The notes: generated from the sequence alone by a model not told the origin. Shown: positions 45,619 to 57,689, counted from the first letter of the stretch. The stretch: DNA of 64,000 nt from an uncultured Granulosicoccus sp. (GCA_937924505.1 CALDSR010000006.1:8376-72375); one strand, 5' to 3'. Numbers and translations are program-made.

Positions 45619-47772
45619 ATGCAAGCCCGCGAACATACGCTCCGACTCAGCCGGATCAATACACGCAACATCATTCGAGCAATGAGCCTCGCCCTGCTAG
45701 CTGGCGCCGCCCTGGCAACCCAGCAACTGCAGGCCGCGTCCAACTCTTTGATTGATATCAGCCACGTAACCCTGCCGGGGAACAAGCAGCAATTAGCCTT
45801 GACTTTGTCTGGCCCTGCTTCTGCCCCCAAGGCGTTTACCATCGACAACCCAGCGCGTATCGCACTGGATCTTGCCGACACCAGCAATGACCTGGACGAG
45901 CGCAATTTGCGCATCGCTTCTGGCATGTTACAAAACGTCACGACGGTCGAAGCCGGTGGTCGTACACGTGTTGTTATCAATCTGACTTCAATGTCACCTT
46001 ATCAGACTTCCATCAAGGGCAATCAGCTTCTGGTTACACTGGACAGTGACGCTGATGGATCACAGCCAGCGGCAGGTGAATCGATTCTGGTAGCTAGCGA
46101 CAGCAACGAAAACTTCAGCGGCCCGGTCGTAGAACGCGTCGACTCTATCGACGGTCTTGATTTCCGACGCGGCCCAATGGGCGAAGGGCGAATCATTTTC
46201 GATCTGTCCTCAGCGAACATTGTTACCGACATGCGCCAGGAAGGTGGACGCGTTATCGTCGACTTCCCTGATACGCAGCTCGCAGCAAAACTACAGCGTC
46301 GCCTTGACGTTATGGACTTCGGTACACCGGTGCAGTTCATTGATGCCATCTCCAACAAGCGTGGCACCAAGGTAATCATTCAACCTGCTACACAGGAATT
46401 CGAGCAACTGGCTTATCAGTCGGACAATATGTTCACCGTTGAATTGAAGCCAATGAGCAAGGAAGACATCGAAGCTAATCGCAAGGCGAAGTTCGGTTAC
46501 ATTGGTGAAAAGCTATCTCTGAACTTCCAGGATATTGAAGTACGCTCGGTATTGCAGCTCCTCGCTGACTTTACAGACCTCAACATCGTTGTCAGTGACT
46601 CGGTGCAGGGCAAACTGACACTACGACTGAAGAATGTACCTTGGGACCAGGCGCTCGACATTATTCTGCAAACCAAGGCCCTTGGCAAACGTCAGGCGGG
46701 CAACGTGATCATGATTGCACCGGCTGAAGAAATTGCCAACCGCGAGCGAATTGAGCTCGAAGGCATGAAGCAGAAGACCGAGCTGGCTCCGTTACGTACA
46801 GAGTACTTTCAGGCCAACTACGCAAAAGCGTCAGAACTGGCGGCGTTGCTGCAAAGTGACGAAGGCGGCATGCTGTCGGATCGAGGCAGTGTTTCGGTTG
46901 ACGATCGAACCAACACACTCTTGATCAACGACACAGTCGATCAGCTTAGCGATATTCGTGCGCTGGTCCATCGCCTTGACGTGCCCATTCGTCAGGTACT
47001 GATCGAATCTCGAATTGTTATTGCTTCAGACAACTTTAACAGAGACATTGGTGTTCGCTGGGGTTTGAACCGCAATACGGTTAACAGTGATAACCCGGGC
47101 GGCGAAGGCGAAGGGTTTGCGTTCTCTGGCAATGCTCAAGGTATATCAGACCTGATCAATGGAGACGGTGTAGAGGCCGGACGATTCAACGTCAATCTGG
47201 CAGCAGCTGGTAACGCAGGAACCCTCGGTATCGCACTCGCCAAGCTCCCGTTCGGTACATTGCTTGAACTGGAACTCTCCGCGATGCAGGCAGAAGGTAA
47301 TGGTGAAGTCATCTCAAGCCCACGCGTCATCACTGCTAACCAGCACGAAGCCTATATCGAACAAGGTGTTGAGATACCGTTTCTTGAAGCTTCTTCGAGC
47401 GGTGCCACAGCGGTGTCTTTTCGAAAGGCAGTACTTGGCCTGACGGTTACACCGCAGATCACACCTGACGATCGCATTGTCATGGATCTGCAAGTGAACA
47501 AAGACACAGTTGGACAGATCTTCAGCGGCATACCGAGCATCGATACTCGCGAAGTCAGCACGCAGGTACTGGTCGACAATGGCGAAACAGTTGTGCTCGG
47601 CGGCGTCTATGAGCAGACAAAGATTCAGAGTGTCACCTTGGTGCCCTTCTTCGGTCACCTGCCTTTGATCGGCAAGCTGTTCCAACGCAACAATGGCACT
47701 GACGACAAATCTGAATTGTTGGTCTTCGTCACACCAAAGATCATCAAAGAGAACGTTTCTCTGGACTACTAA
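45619..47772 (+). CDS. pilQ: type IV pilus secretin PilQ
   Basis: Outer-membrane channel for the pilus, 717 residues. Signal peptide (about 1-40), two AMIN domains (about 45-130 and 170-285), secretin N domains (about 290-470), and the secretin beta barrel from about 480 with VISSPRVITANQHEAYIEQG and the C-terminal gate region LLVFVTPKIIKE. It ends the operon at a strong terminator. Confidence 0.96.
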   Translation: MQAREHTLRLSRINTRNIIRAMSLALLAGAALATQQLQAASNSLIDISHVTLPGNKQQLALTLSGPASAPKAFTIDNPARIALDLADTSNDLDERNLRIASGMLQNVTTVEAGGRTRVVINLTSMSPYQTSIKGNQLLVTLDSDADGSQPAAGESILVASDSNENFSGPVVERVDSIDGLDFRRGPMGEGRIIFDLSSANIVTDMRQEGGRVIVDFPDTQLAAKLQRRLDVMDFGTPVQFIDAISNKRGTKVIIQPATQEFEQLAYQSDNMFTVELKPMSKEDIEANRKAKFGYIGEKLSLNFQDIEVRSVLQLLADFTDLNIVVSDSVQGKLTLRLKNVPWDQALDIILQTKALGKRQAGNVIMIAPAEEIANRERIELEGMKQKTELAPLRTEYFQANYAKASELAALLQSDEGGMLSDRGSVSVDDRTNTLLINDTVDQLSDIRALVHRLDVPIRQVLIESRIVIASDNFNRDIGVRWGLNRNTVNSDNPGGEGEGFAFSGNAQGISDLINGDGVEAGRFNVNLAAAGNAGTLGIALAKLPFGTLLELELSAMQAEGNGEVISSPRVITANQHEAYIEQGVEIPFLEASSSGATAVSFRKAVLGLTVTPQITPDDRIVMDLQVNKDTVGQIFSGIPSIDTREVSTQVLVDNGETVVLGGVYEQTKIQSVTLVPFFGHLPLIGKLFQRNNGTDDKSELLVFVTPKIIKENVSLDY

Positions 47773-47808
47773 AAGATCGATGTAGTTTCACGAAACACAC
47801 CGAACAGA

Positions 47809-47839
47809 AGCCCGCCTCTCTTGAGGCGGGCTTTTTTTT
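47809..47839 (+). terminator. rho-independent terminator after pilQ
   Basis: AGCCCGCCTC (47809-47818) and GAGGCGGGCT (47823-47832) with a TCTT loop, then a T run to 47839. Confidence 0.92.
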
Positions 47840-47870
47840 GCCCGTTCAGCTCTCAATCGAGCGGGAGAAT

Positions 47871-47898
47871 TTGCACACCCTGCCCGCTTCGGTATCAT
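47871..47898 (+). promoter_or_regulatory. candidate promoter of aroK-aroB
   Basis: TTGCAC at 47871-47876 and TATCAT at 47893-47898 with a 16-base spacer, 40 bases before the aroK ATG. Confidence 0.45.
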
Positions 47899-47937
47899 TA
47901 GCCACACCCGACATCGATCTACTATCCTTGACATGCG

Positions 47938-48462
47938 ATGAGCAGCATCTTCCTTATCGGTCCGATGGGCTCTGGCAAAAGCACCGTCGGTCGAGCGCTG
48001 GCCAAGAAGATTGGCTACGACTTTCTCGACAGCGATCGCGAAATCGAAGCTCGTTGTGGTGTCGATATCCCTACCATCTTCGATTACGAGGGCGAGATCG
48101 GCTTTCGTGAGCGCGAGGAGCGCATGCTCGACGAGCTCTCAGCCCGACAGAAGCTGGTACTGGCCACCGGCGGTGGATCCATACTGCGAGAATCCAGCCG
48201 TGATCGCCTGAAAAGTCGCGGGTACGTAATACTGCTCTCGGTCGATTTGGACGAGCAGATGCGCCGCGTCGGTTCGGATACAAAACGCCCGCTACTCAAG
48301 GCTGACGATCCGAAAGCCATCTTACGGACACTGATGGACGAACGGGCGCCGCTGTACAAGAGTGTTGCTGATGTCGAGATATCGACCGACTCACGACGCA
48401 TGTATCATGTCGTCACCCGCATTATCAAGCATCTCCGAAGCAACGACGTGATCGACCGCTAA
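47938..48462 (+). CDS. aroK: shikimate kinase AroK
   Basis: Phosphorylates shikimate with ATP in aromatic amino acid synthesis. The 174-residue product has Walker [10 protein letters not shown] (residues 8-16), DSDREIE with the substrate-binding aspartate, FREREERML, and ATGGGSIL. It is followed by aroB after 11 bases. Confidence 0.97.
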   Translation: MSSIFLIGPMGSGKSTVGRALAKKIGYDFLDSDREIEARCGVDIPTIFDYEGEIGFREREERMLDELSARQKLVLATGGGSILRESSRDRLKSRGYVILLSVDLDEQMRRVGSDTKRPLLKADDPKAILRTLMDERAPLYKSVADVEISTDSRRMYHVVTRIIKHLRSNDVIDR

Positions 48463-48473
48463 CCCACCCTCCT

Positions 48474-49553
48474 ATGCACACTCTTAATATTGATCTGGGT
48501 CAACGCAGTTACCCGATTCACATCGGCAGCGGCCTGCTGACAAAGCAAGGCATGTTGAACCAATATGTCCACCATAAGGCCATGGTGGTGACCAACGAAA
48601 CGATCGCCCCCTTGTATCTTGACGCGACTCTCACAGCGCTTGGCAATACGCCAGCATCAAGCGTCATCTTGCCCGATGGTGAATCGCACAAGTCGCTGGC
48701 GACCCTCGACGCTATCTATGCCGCCCTGCTTTCTGAAGGCTTTGATCGAGGCGCAACCCTTATCGCCTTGGGTGGCGGGGTTATCGGCGACATGGCCGGT
48801 TATGCCGCAGCAAGTTATCAGCGTGGTGTTGATTTCATCCAGGTGCCTACCACCCTGCTTGCCCAGGTTGATTCATCCGTCGGTGGCAAGACAGCGGTCA
48901 ATCATGCGCTCGGTAAAAACATGATCGGTGCTTTCCACCAGCCGGTGGCCGTAATTGCTGACATGGACACATTGTCGACCCTGAACGATCGCGAACTGAA
49001 GGCCGGGCTCGCCGAAGTCATCAAGTACGGCTTTATTATCGATGCCGATTTTTTCTCCTGGCTCGAAACCAATATCGATGCCTTGCTCGCCCGCGACGTC
49101 GCGGCAACTGGCGAGGCAGTCAGACGTTCCTGCGAAATCAAGGCTCGCATCGTCGAAGCGGACGAGCGGGAACATGGCATTCGTGCCCTGTTGAACCTGG
49201 GCCACACTTTTGGACACGCCATTGAGGCGTCCCTGGGCTACGGTGTCTGGTTGCACGGCGAAGCGGTCAGCGCCGGCATTGCCATGGCACTCGATTTCTC
49301 CAACCGTCTCGGCCTGATTCCGGCAGCAACCCAACAGCGAGGAATAACACTTCTTGAGCGTGCAGGTTTGCCCGTTTCGCCACCGAAGGATATATCGCCG
49401 GAACGTTTCCTGGCGTTCATGTCCAGGGACAAGAAAGTCTCAGACGGGCAATTGCGGTTTATTGTCCTTGACGCCATTGGGCGGTCTCATGTAATCGCGG
49501 ACTTTGAAGAGGCCACACTACACGCCACGCTCAAGAACTTTTCCGCAAGCTGA
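48474..49553 (+). CDS. aroB: 3-dehydroquinate synthase AroB
   Basis: NAD-dependent enzyme that cyclises DAHP to 3-dehydroquinate. The 359-residue product has [20 protein letters not shown] (NAD-binding), [20 protein letters not shown], the metal ligands in EVIKYGFI and the HTFGHAIE motif. It forms an operon with aroK. Confidence 0.97.
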   Translation: MHTLNIDLGQRSYPIHIGSGLLTKQGMLNQYVHHKAMVVTNETIAPLYLDATLTALGNTPASSVILPDGESHKSLATLDAIYAALLSEGFDRGATLIALGGGVIGDMAGYAAASYQRGVDFIQVPTTLLAQVDSSVGGKTAVNHALGKNMIGAFHQPVAVIADMDTLSTLNDRELKAGLAEVIKYGFIIDADFFSWLETNIDALLARDVAATGEAVRRSCEIKARIVEADEREHGIRALLNLGHTFGHAIEASLGYGVWLHGEAVSAGIAMALDFSNRLGLIPAATQQRGITLLERAGLPVSPPKDISPERFLAFMSRDKKVSDGQLRFIVLDAIGRSHVIADFEEATLHATLKNFSAS

Positions 49554-49633
49554 AAAACACCAACGTCATTAAGCGGTATCCATGAGACGGATATAGTAAT
49601 ATTCGCACCTCACCCGTTGCCCACAGAGCGCCG

Positions 49634-51394
49634 ATGTCGTCTTTTGATGCCTTGGATGTCGACCACGGCGGTTTGCTGTCAGATGCGACCCTTTCCGCGT
49701 TGCAGTTACGTCAGCAACCGTTTACCGCAACTGCGGCCGACGGTGACACCTTCAGCGATGACACTACTGCGGAACAGCTGAGCGATATCAAGCAGGCCTT
49801 GATCAATGGCGACGACCTACTGCTGATTCTTGGCGAAGAGGGTGCCGGCAAATCGACGCTGCTCAGCCAACTCGGCGCGAACAGTGGTATGCGTATCCAG
49901 TGCTTTTCCGTCAAGGGAAGCCAGCGATTCAGCACCATGAATCTGTTCGCCGGCATGCTGGAAGCATTCAAGCAAAAGCCCGCCGCTGATCTGAAATCGA
50001 TGCTCGATCAGCTGATTCCCTGCCTGCAATCGATGGTCACCAGCAACACGCTCAGCGCCATCGTGCTGGATGATGCAGACCTTGTCGGTGAGTCTGAGCT
50101 CACCCGCTTGCTCTCAGGCATGCTCTACATCAACAGTCAGGACGAGACCTTGCTGCGTATCGCACTCGCCGCACCCAGCGACTTTGAAAACCACATCCCC
50201 AACCTCCTGCCCGAGGGAGCAGATCTGCCCTACTCGAGCTTGACGATCGATCATCTGGACCCGGATCGCGCCAATAGCTATCTGGATTTTCGCCTGAATC
50301 AGGCCGGGTATTTTGAAGAATTTCCCTTCAACGACCGCGAAGTATCAACCATGGTGGAACAGAGCGAGGGATTGCCCAGCGGACTACACGCTGCAGCTGC
50401 CAACCTGCTCAATGAACGCCACGGCGCTTACGTGGATGCGATACCGCCAGAATTACTGTCCACCAGCGGCGGCATCATGGCTGGCAAGAGCGGCAAGCTG
50501 CTTCTCGGTGCTCTGGCCGGCCTCTTGATTATCGGGGGGCTCGTGTTGTTCAAAAACCCGGACGACAAGGTCGACGACAATCGCTACCGGGTTGTGGAGC
50601 AGCGTAAAATTGATGCGGATGCCAACAAGATCAGCTTGGTTAATGAGGCAAAAGACCCAGCGATCGGCAGCAGTGCGACTGGAACAGTGGGCTCATCAGA
50701 GGTATCCACTGACAATAACACCAACGTCGCGGCGACCGCCACGCCAGGCAATGACAGTGATGCCACCGGCAATGATGCTGCAAACGACAGCGGAACTGCG
50801 TCGTCATCCGCGCGCAGCGACAACGCCGGCAGCGCTACGGATAACGCCGCGGAACCCACCTCTGCCAGTGGCTCAGAGCCAAACACTGCCAGCGAAAGCG
50901 ACACTGATCGCAACGCAGCCGCAGGCGGCGACAGCAACGAAAGTACCGCAGGAACCGGGACAGCATCAAGCAGCACACAAAATGCAGAACAATCGACCGA
51001 TTCCAACCGGACTGACCGTGCGGCCAATAACGGGGATAGCGATGCGATTGCGGAACCTGCAGAGCCTGATGACTCGGCAAGCGGCAATGCTGTTCTCGAG
51101 TCGCCGAACTGGATTCTGACTCAAGACGCCTCGCTGTATACCGTCCAGATGAGCGCGTCCACAGACCGCGACGTGGTTGAGAATTTCCTGCGGCAAAACC
51201 CGCTCGACCCACCCAATTCGGTATTTTCCTTCAATCGCGACGGCACCACCTGGTACGCCCTCGTCCATGGGCTGTACCCAAGCATCGATGCGGCGCGCGC
51301 TGCAGTTGAGCGCCTACCTCCCGCAGCGCTGACCAATCAACCGTGGATTCGCGCCATCAGCCGCATCCAAAGGGCCCTGAAAGACCAGAACTAG
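49634..51394 (+). CDS. DamX-like SPOR-domain membrane protein with AAA domain
   Basis: A 586-residue protein in the damX position between aroB and gltB. An AAA-type domain (about 10-275) has Walker [10 protein letters not shown] and VLDDADL. A membrane helix follows (about 285-305), then about 180 residues rich in Ser, Thr, Asn, Asp and Ala (about 330-500) and a C-terminal SPOR domain (about 505-580; [13 protein letters not shown]), which binds denuded septal peptidoglycan. It probably acts at the division septum. Confidence 0.88.
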   Translation: MSSFDALDVDHGGLLSDATLSALQLRQQPFTATAADGDTFSDDTTAEQLSDIKQALINGDDLLLILGEEGAGKSTLLSQLGANSGMRIQCFSVKGSQRFSTMNLFAGMLEAFKQKPAADLKSMLDQLIPCLQSMVTSNTLSAIVLDDADLVGESELTRLLSGMLYINSQDETLLRIALAAPSDFENHIPNLLPEGADLPYSSLTIDHLDPDRANSYLDFRLNQAGYFEEFPFNDREVSTMVEQSEGLPSGLHAAAANLLNERHGAYVDAIPPELLSTSGGIMAGKSGKLLLGALAGLLIIGGLVLFKNPDDKVDDNRYRVVEQRKIDADANKISLVNEAKDPAIGSSATGTVGSSEVSTDNNTNVAATATPGNDSDATGNDAANDSGTASSSARSDNAGSATDNAAEPTSASGSEPNTASESDTDRNAAAGGDSNESTAGTGTASSSTQNAEQSTDSNRTDRAANNGDSDAIAEPAEPDDSASGNAVLESPNWILTQDASLYTVQMSASTDRDVVENFLRQNPLDPPNSVFSFNRDGTTWYALVHGLYPSIDAARAAVERLPPAALTNQPWIRAISRIQRALKDQN

Positions 51395-51397
51395 TGG

Positions 51398-51420
51398 GTT
51401 TCAGGGCCCAGTTTCAGGGC
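51398..51420 (+). promoter_or_regulatory. direct repeat at the gltB promoter
   Basis: GTTTCAGGGC occurs twice, at 51398-51407 and 51411-51420, a 13-base period overlapping the expected -35 region of gltB. It may be a regulator site. Confidence 0.4.
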
Positions 51421-51434
51421 TGATCCGGACTCGG

Positions 51435-51440
51435 TATAAT
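51435..51440 (+). promoter_or_regulatory. -10 box of gltB
   Basis: A perfect TATAAT, with only a weak -35 (TTTCAG at 51412-51417, 17-base spacer), suggesting an activator-dependent promoter. Confidence 0.55.
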
Positions 51441-51447
51441 GGTGGGT

Positions 51448-51469
51448 CCGCCTCTGAACAACGAGGCGG
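51448..51469 (+). promoter_or_regulatory. hairpin at the 5' end of the gltB transcript
   Basis: CCGCCTC (51448-51454) and GAGGCGG (51463-51469) pair perfectly over an eight-base loop, right at the expected transcription start. No T run follows, so a terminator is unlikely; it may stabilise the mRNA. Confidence 0.45.
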
Positions 51470-51497
51470 TGAAACTCACCAGATACTGTTGTCATAT

Positions 51498-54400
51498 ATG
51501 AATTTCTTGGAAAATCTGGCCGAACACGGCCTGTACCAGCCCAACTTCGAACGCGATAATTGCGGTTTCGGCCTGATCGCGCAAATGGACGGGCGTGCCA
51601 GCCACTGGCTGGTGGAAACAGCCATTACCGCTCTCGGTCGCATGACCCATCGTGGCGCGATTGGCGCTGACGGCAAAACCGGTGATGGCTGCGGCCTGTT
51701 GTTGCGCAAACCCGACGCCTTCCTGCGCAGTGCCGCAGCAGAAGCAGGCATATCCTTGTCTGGCGAATTCGCCACCGGTCTGGTCTTTCTCAACCACGAC
51801 AAAGACAAAGCAGACGCGGCCCGCACACAACTTGAAAATGAATTGAATGCCCGCGGTTTGAAATTCAATGGTTGGCGCGAAGTACCGGTTGATGTTTCTG
51901 CCTGTGGCGATGAAGCAAAGAGCAGTGTGCCGCGCATCGAACAAATCTTTGTCAGCCCTGACGAAGAGATGGATTCAGCGGAGTTCAACCGTCATCTGTT
52001 TGTAGCAAGACGTCGCACTGAAATTGCCTTGACCGGTAAAGACGATGAATTTTACGTGTGCTCGCTGTCAAGTGATGTCATTTTGTACAAGGGACTTGTT
52101 ATGCCGGAGTACCTGGCCAGCTTCTACAAGGATCTCGAAGACGATCTGCTTGAATCATCCATTGCCGTTTTTCATCAACGTTTCTCGACCAACACACTAC
52201 CGCAGTGGCGACTCGCGCAACCGTTTCGCTATCTGGCCCACAATGGCGAGATCAACACCATTGCCGGAAACCGAAGCTGGGCCAATGCACGAGCCAGCAA
52301 ACTGCGTTCAGATGTTCTACCTGAACTGAGCGAGCTGGTGCCACTGATCAGCCAGGACGGATCGGACTCCATGGCGCTGGACAATATGCTTGAAGTGTTG
52401 ATGTCAGGCGGCATCGATGTTTTTCGCGCCATGCGCATGTTGATGCCTCCAGCCTGGCAGAACACCTGGGAGCTCGATTCGGATCTACGCGCCTTCCTTG
52501 AATACAACTCCATGCACATGGAACCCTGGGATGGACCGGCTGGCGTTGTGTTATCTGATGGTCGCTATGCGGCCTGTGTGCTCGATCGTAATGGCCTGCG
52601 ACCCGCGCGTTACGTCATCAGCAAGGATCGCCATATCACGCTTGCTTCCGAAGTCGGCGTGTACGACTACGCGCCAAGTGATATTACCGTCAAAGGTCGC
52701 CTGAAACCCGGTGAAATGATGGCCGTCGATACACAATCCGGACGTTTGTTGACACCACAGGACATCAGCGACACGCTCAAGCATCGTCAACCCTATGCCA
52801 AATGGTTGCAGAAAAACAAGCGACATTTGCGTTCACGCCTGCGGGATCTTCCACAAACCGCACCTGCGATGAATGACGACCAGCTGGCCATCTATGAAAA
52901 GCTCTTCAATGTCACCTTCGAAGAGCGCGATCAGGTCCTGCGTGTGCTGGCCGAAGGCGCGCAAGAAGCAATCGGATCGATGGGCGACGATACGCCATTC
53001 CCTGTCATGTCTGAACACGTGCGCCCACTGTATGACAACTTCCGTCAACAGTTTGCGCAAGTGACCAACCCACCGATCGATCCCTTGCGCGAAACCATTG
53101 TCATGTCGCTCGAGACCTGTTTGGGTCGCGAGAAGAATCTGTTTCGCGAAACTCATCACCATGCCAATCGCCTGCTGGTGCGTTCACCGGTGTTGTCACG
53201 TGAGAAATTCGATACCTTGCTCGCGATGGATGATGAACCCGGCTACGCCAATGCCCGATTGAGTTTGCAATACGACCCGGCCGCTGAATCACTCGAACAA
53301 GCGATCGATCGCATTACCAATGAGGCTGTCAAAGCCGTTATCGAAGAACACAAGGTGGTCATTGTGCTGACCGATCGCGATATCGCTACCGGTTTGTTGC
53401 CGATACATGCATTGCTGGTCACCGGCTCCGTGCATCACGGTCTGATCAAAGCGGGTTGTCGACCCGATGCCAATCTGGTTATCGAAACAGGCACCGCCCG
53501 TGATTCGCATCAGGTCGCGGTACTGGTCGGTTATGGCGCCACCTGCATCTACCCGTATCTTGCGTATGAATCGATTCAGGCAATGGTGCGCAGCCGCGAA
53601 ATCGACAGCGATGATATTCCTCAGCTGGAACAGAATTACCGCAAAGGCATTAATAAAGGCTTGATGAAAATTCTGTCGAAGATGGGTATTTCAACAATCT
53701 CCAGTTACCGTGCAGCGCAACTTTATGAAATTGTCGGTCTGCATTCGAATGTCGTTGATCGCTGCTTTGTCGGTACCACCAGTCGTATCGAGGGGATCGA
53801 TTTTTCGGATATTGAACTCGATTTGAAGACCTTGGCAACAGCGGCCTTCGATCCGCAGGTCGAAACCAGTCAGGGCGGACTACTCAAATATATTCACGGC
53901 GGTGAATTCCACGCCTATAACCCGGATGTCGTCAACCAGTTGCAAGCGGCCGTGACCAGTGGTGAATATGATGATTACGCGGTCTATGCAAAGACAGTCG
54001 ACGGCAGACGCCCGGCCATGCTGCGCGATCTGCTTGAATTGACACCCAAGGGTGATCCGATTCCCATCGATCAGGTTGAATCCACCGAATCGATCATCCG
54101 CCGGTTTGATTCAGCCGGCATGTCACTCGGCGCACTGTCGCCCGAAGCCCACGAAACACTTGCCCAGGCCATGAATCGTCTCGGCGGGCGATCAAACTCT
54201 GGCGAAGGTGGTGAGGACGAGGCACGCTATGGCACTGACAAGATGTCCAAGATCAAGCAGATCGCGTCGGGACGTTTTGGTGTGACACCTCACTACCTGG
54301 TGAATGCTGAAGTCCTGCAGATCAAGATCGCACAAGGTGCCAAGCCGGGGGAAGGTGGGCAGTTGCCCGGCCACAAGGTCAACGAGATGATCGCGCGTTT

Positions 54401-55979
54401 GCGTTACAGCAACCCGGGCGTTGCATTGATTTCACCTCCACCGCATCACGATATCTACTCGATCGAAGATCTTGCCCAGCTGATCTTTGATCTCAAGCAA
54501 GTGAATCCCGAGGCACTGGTGTCGGTCAAACTGGTTGCTGAAGCCGGGGTGGGAACCATTGCCGCAGGCGTTGCAAAAGCCTATGCCGATCTTATTACCA
54601 TCTCAGGTTATGACGGTGGTACCGGCGCCTCACCGTTGACCAGTGTCAAGTATGCAGGCTCACCGTGGGAACTCGGCATGTCCGAAACGCATCAGGTACT
54701 GCGGGCCAATGGTCTTCGTGCCAAGGTTCGGGTACAAACCGATGGTGGCTTGAAGACTGGCCTTGACGTGATCAAGGCGGCCATCATGGGCGCTGAGAGT
54801 TTTGGTTTTGGTACCGGACCGATGATCGCAATGGGTTGCAAGTATCTGCGTATCTGTCACCTGAACAACTGCGCAACCGGCGTTGCAACTCAGCACAAGG
54901 TGCTGCGTATGAAGCATTTCAATGGCAACGTTGAAAAGGTCATGCATTACATGCGCTTTGTCGCCGAAGATGTCAGACACCATCTGGCAAGCCTTGGTGT
55001 GCGTAGCCTTGAGGAAATTATTGGTCGTTCGGAATTCCTGACACCTGTCACAGGACAAACTGATCGTCAAACTCGCCTTGACCTTTCACCGCTGCTGGCC
55101 ACTGGCGATGTGCCGGATGACGCACCACGTTTCTGCCAGGTCGAACGTAATGAACCGCACGACAAAGGCCTGCTGGCCGAGCAAATGTTAAGTGACTGCA
55201 AATCAGCCATTCGAAAATCGGCTGGCGGCGATTTTCACTACGACATCAAGAATGTCAATCGCTCGATCGGCGCACGGCTCTCTGGTGAGATCGCCCGACA
55301 GCATGGCAGCGGCGGCATGGATGACAACCCGATCAATATTTATTGCACGGGCACAGCGGGTCAGTCTTTCGGCGTGTGGAACGCAGGTGGCCTGAACCTG
55401 CATCTCGACGGCGATGCCAACGACTACGTGGGCAAAGGCATGGCTGGCGGCAAGATCGTTATCCGACCGCCAGTTGACGCTCGCTACACCGGGCGCAAAT
55501 CAACGATCGTTGGCAATACCTGCCTGTATGGTGCAACCGGGGGCAGCTTTTACGCCGCAGGACTCGGCGGCGAACGCTTTGCAGTCAGAAACAGTGGCGC
55601 CGTTGCTGTGGTCGAGGGCATTGGTGACCACGGTTGCGAATACATGACCGGTGGCTGTGTCGTGGTACTCGGGGAAACGGGCGTGAACTTTGGCGCTGGT
55701 ATGACCGGCGGACTTGCCTTTGTCTTTGATCAACAAAATGTGTTTGTTGATCGCTACAACCACGAGCTTATCGATATTCATCGCCTCCACGCCGAATCCA
55801 TGGAGCGTTATCGCAACTATCTGCAACTGTTGATCGAAGATCACGTTCGTGAAACGGGAAGCTCGCTGGGTCAACAGATGGTCGACGACTACTACAGCAT
55901 GGCATCACGCTTCTGGATGGTGAAACCGAAGGCAGCAGAACTGGGCGAGCTACTGTCAACGCTCGGACGCGCAGCCTGA
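51498..55979 (+). CDS. gltB: glutamate synthase large subunit GltB
   Basis: Converts glutamine and 2-oxoglutarate to two glutamates. The 1493-residue product from the ATG at 51498 has a class II amidotransferase domain whose catalytic Cys22 (in ERDNCGFGL) is exposed after propeptide removal, a central domain, an FMN-binding synthase domain with [21 protein letters not shown] and CATGVATQ cluster cysteines, and a beta-helix C-terminal domain. gltD, normally next, is about 16 kb upstream at 33.9 kb; dnaG follows instead. Confidence 0.97.
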   Translation: MNFLENLAEHGLYQPNFERDNCGFGLIAQMDGRASHWLVETAITALGRMTHRGAIGADGKTGDGCGLLLRKPDAFLRSAAAEAGISLSGEFATGLVFLNHDKDKADAARTQLENELNARGLKFNGWREVPVDVSACGDEAKSSVPRIEQIFVSPDEEMDSAEFNRHLFVARRRTEIALTGKDDEFYVCSLSSDVILYKGLVMPEYLASFYKDLEDDLLESSIAVFHQRFSTNTLPQWRLAQPFRYLAHNGEINTIAGNRSWANARASKLRSDVLPELSELVPLISQDGSDSMALDNMLEVLMSGGIDVFRAMRMLMPPAWQNTWELDSDLRAFLEYNSMHMEPWDGPAGVVLSDGRYAACVLDRNGLRPARYVISKDRHITLASEVGVYDYAPSDITVKGRLKPGEMMAVDTQSGRLLTPQDISDTLKHRQPYAKWLQKNKRHLRSRLRDLPQTAPAMNDDQLAIYEKLFNVTFEERDQVLRVLAEGAQEAIGSMGDDTPFPVMSEHVRPLYDNFRQQFAQVTNPPIDPLRETIVMSLETCLGREKNLFRETHHHANRLLVRSPVLSREKFDTLLAMDDEPGYANARLSLQYDPAAESLEQAIDRITNEAVKAVIEEHKVVIVLTDRDIATGLLPIHALLVTGSVHHGLIKAGCRPDANLVIETGTARDSHQVAVLVGYGATCIYPYLAYESIQAMVRSREIDSDDIPQLEQNYRKGINKGLMKILSKMGISTISSYRAAQLYEIVGLHSNVVDRCFVGTTSRIEGIDFSDIELDLKTLATAAFDPQVETSQGGLLKYIHGGEFHAYNPDVVNQLQAAVTSGEYDDYAVYAKTVDGRRPAMLRDLLELTPKGDPIPIDQVESTESIIRRFDSAGMSLGALSPEAHETLAQAMNRLGGRSNSGEGGEDEARYGTDKMSKIKQIASGRFGVTPHYLVNAEVLQIKIAQGAKPGEGGQLPGHKVNEMIARLRYSNPGVALISPPPHHDIYSIEDLAQLIFDLKQVNPEALVSVKLVAEAGVGTIAAGVAKAYADLITISGYDGGTGASPLTSVKYAGSPWELGMSETHQVLRANGLRAKVRVQTDGGLKTGLDVIKAAIMGAESFGFGTGPMIAMGCKYLRICHLNNCATGVATQHKVLRMKHFNGNVEKVMHYMRFVAEDVRHHLASLGVRSLEEIIGRSEFLTPVTGQTDRQTRLDLSPLLATGDVPDDAPRFCQVERNEPHDKGLLAEQMLSDCKSAIRKSAGGDFHYDIKNVNRSIGARLSGEIARQHGSGGMDDNPINIYCTGTAGQSFGVWNAGGLNLHLDGDANDYVGKGMAGGKIVIRPPVDARYTGRKSTIVGNTCLYGATGGSFYAAGLGGERFAVRNSGAVAVVEGIGDHGCEYMTGGCVVVLGETGVNFGAGMTGGLAFVFDQQNVFVDRYNHELIDIHRLHAESMERYRNYLQLLIEDHVRETGSSLGQQMVDDYYSMASRFWMVKPKAAELGELLSTLGRAA

Positions 55980-55985
55980 TAATCG

Positions 55986-57680
55986 ATGGCCGGGCAAATA
56001 CCTCAACATTTTATTGATGAGTTGCTTGCCCGCGTCGATATCGTTGAGGTCATCGATCTACGCGTCACGCTAAAAAAGAGTGGCGCCAACTATTCAGCCT
56101 GCTGTCCCTTTCACAACGAAAAAACCCCGTCGTTCACCGTCAGCCAGACCAAACAGTTCTATCACTGCTTTGGTTGCAGCGCGAACGGCAATGCTATTGG
56201 TTTTTTGATGGAATACGACAATATGCACTTTGTCGATGCCATCGAAACCTTGGCTGACATGGTCGGCATGGAAGTACCGCGTGATGAACAAGCAGCCCAA
56301 CAGCGCAATGACAGCAAACCGCTATATACCTTGATGGAGTCGGTTGCGGCTTTCTATCAAGCGGAACTCCGCAAATCGCCCGAAGCCATAGACTATCTCA
56401 AGGCACGCGGTCTTTCCGGTGAGATCGCCCGCGAATTTGCCATCGGTTATGTGCCCGATGGCTGGGATGCCTTACAGAAAGCTTTTCCGAATGAGGAAGC
56501 CGCTTTGCTGAAAACCGGCATGCTGATCCAGGGTGACAAGGGCAAACGACCCTACCAACGCTTTCGACATCGCATCATGTTCCCGATTCGTGATCGACGT
56601 GGGCGCGTCATCGGCTTTGGTGGACGGGTACTTGGCAATGAAGAACCCAAGTATCTGAACTCACCAGAGACTCCGCTTTTTCACAAAGGCAGTGAGCTTT
56701 ATGGTCTGTATGAAGCTCGACGCAGTGCACAGGATGCCAGCCATGTCATCGTCGTAGAGGGCTACATGGATGTCGTCGCTCTGGCACAACATGGCATCAC
56801 GAATGCGGTAGCAACGCTCGGCACGGCTGCAAATCAGCAACACAGCGAAACGCTGTTCAGGACCGTACCCAACATCGTCTTCTGTTTTGACGGTGACAAG
56901 GCCGGACGCTCTGCTGCCTGGCGGGCATTGACAGCAACCTTGCCAGCGCTACAGGACGGACGCGATGCCCACTTCCTGTTTTTACCTGATGGTGAAGACC
57001 CGGACTCGATCGTCAAGGCAGGCGGCACAGCAGCGTTCAATGATCTGATGGCCACCCGTATTCCAATCATCGATTATCTCTATGATCATTTATCAAGTGA
57101 TATCGACATGCGCAGTATCGGCGGCAAGGCGCAGCTGGCCGACAAGGCCAAGCCGATGGTCAACACCATTCCGCGCAGTGTTTACAAACAACTTGCCTTG
57201 CGCAGGCTTGAAGCCCTGATAGGAGTATCCATGGGAAGCGGCTCAGCTGCAGCTCCTGTCAAGCCTGACAAGCAGGCCACGCAATCACAATCGACTACGC
57301 TGACGCCGATGAGTCGCACGGTACTTTTATGTTTGCAGTACCCCCATCTGCTTGGATCGATACCACTTGATCAACTCGAGTTCGACGCAAACGTACCCGG
57401 CGCCGATGTTCTCACACGACTGATTGCTTATTGCGATGCGGATCCCGGCGTGACCACGGCACGCTTGCTTGAACGCTTTCGTGACACAAAGCACTATGCT
57501 TATCTGACGCGCCTTGCCAGCCGCAGTTACTTGCCGGATGGGCTCGAACTCGACGAGGAACAAGCCACAACGGAATTCAAGCATTGCTTGCAACGACTGG
57601 CCAACAGTGCCAAGACCACCTCCTTCGACAAGCTCGACCAATCAGCCCGCACAGGCTTGCTTGCATTGAAACGACGATAG
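55986..57680 (+). CDS. dnaG: DNA primase DnaG
   Basis: Makes RNA primers at the replication fork. The 564-residue product has an N-terminal zinc-binding domain (CPFHNEKTPSF...CFGC), the RNA polymerase domain with EEPKYLNSPETPLFHKGSEL, and a TOPRIM fold with VIVVEGYMD and the acidic DGD motif (FDGDKAG). A C-terminal DnaB-binding domain (about 430-564) follows. It starts six bases after gltB, away from its usual rpsU-yqeY neighbours, and rpoD does not follow. Confidence 0.97.
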   Translation: MAGQIPQHFIDELLARVDIVEVIDLRVTLKKSGANYSACCPFHNEKTPSFTVSQTKQFYHCFGCSANGNAIGFLMEYDNMHFVDAIETLADMVGMEVPRDEQAAQQRNDSKPLYTLMESVAAFYQAELRKSPEAIDYLKARGLSGEIAREFAIGYVPDGWDALQKAFPNEEAALLKTGMLIQGDKGKRPYQRFRHRIMFPIRDRRGRVIGFGGRVLGNEEPKYLNSPETPLFHKGSELYGLYEARRSAQDASHVIVVEGYMDVVALAQHGITNAVATLGTAANQQHSETLFRTVPNIVFCFDGDKAGRSAAWRALTATLPALQDGRDAHFLFLPDGEDPDSIVKAGGTAAFNDLMATRIPIIDYLYDHLSSDIDMRSIGGKAQLADKAKPMVNTIPRSVYKQLALRRLEALIGVSMGSGSAAAPVKPDKQATQSQSTTLTPMSRTVLLCLQYPHLLGSIPLDQLEFDANVPGADVLTRLIAYCDADPGVTTARLLERFRDTKHYAYLTRLASRSYLPDGLELDEEQATTEFKHCLQRLANSAKTTSFDKLDQSARTGLLALKRR

Positions 57681-57689
57681 GCTTAAGTC

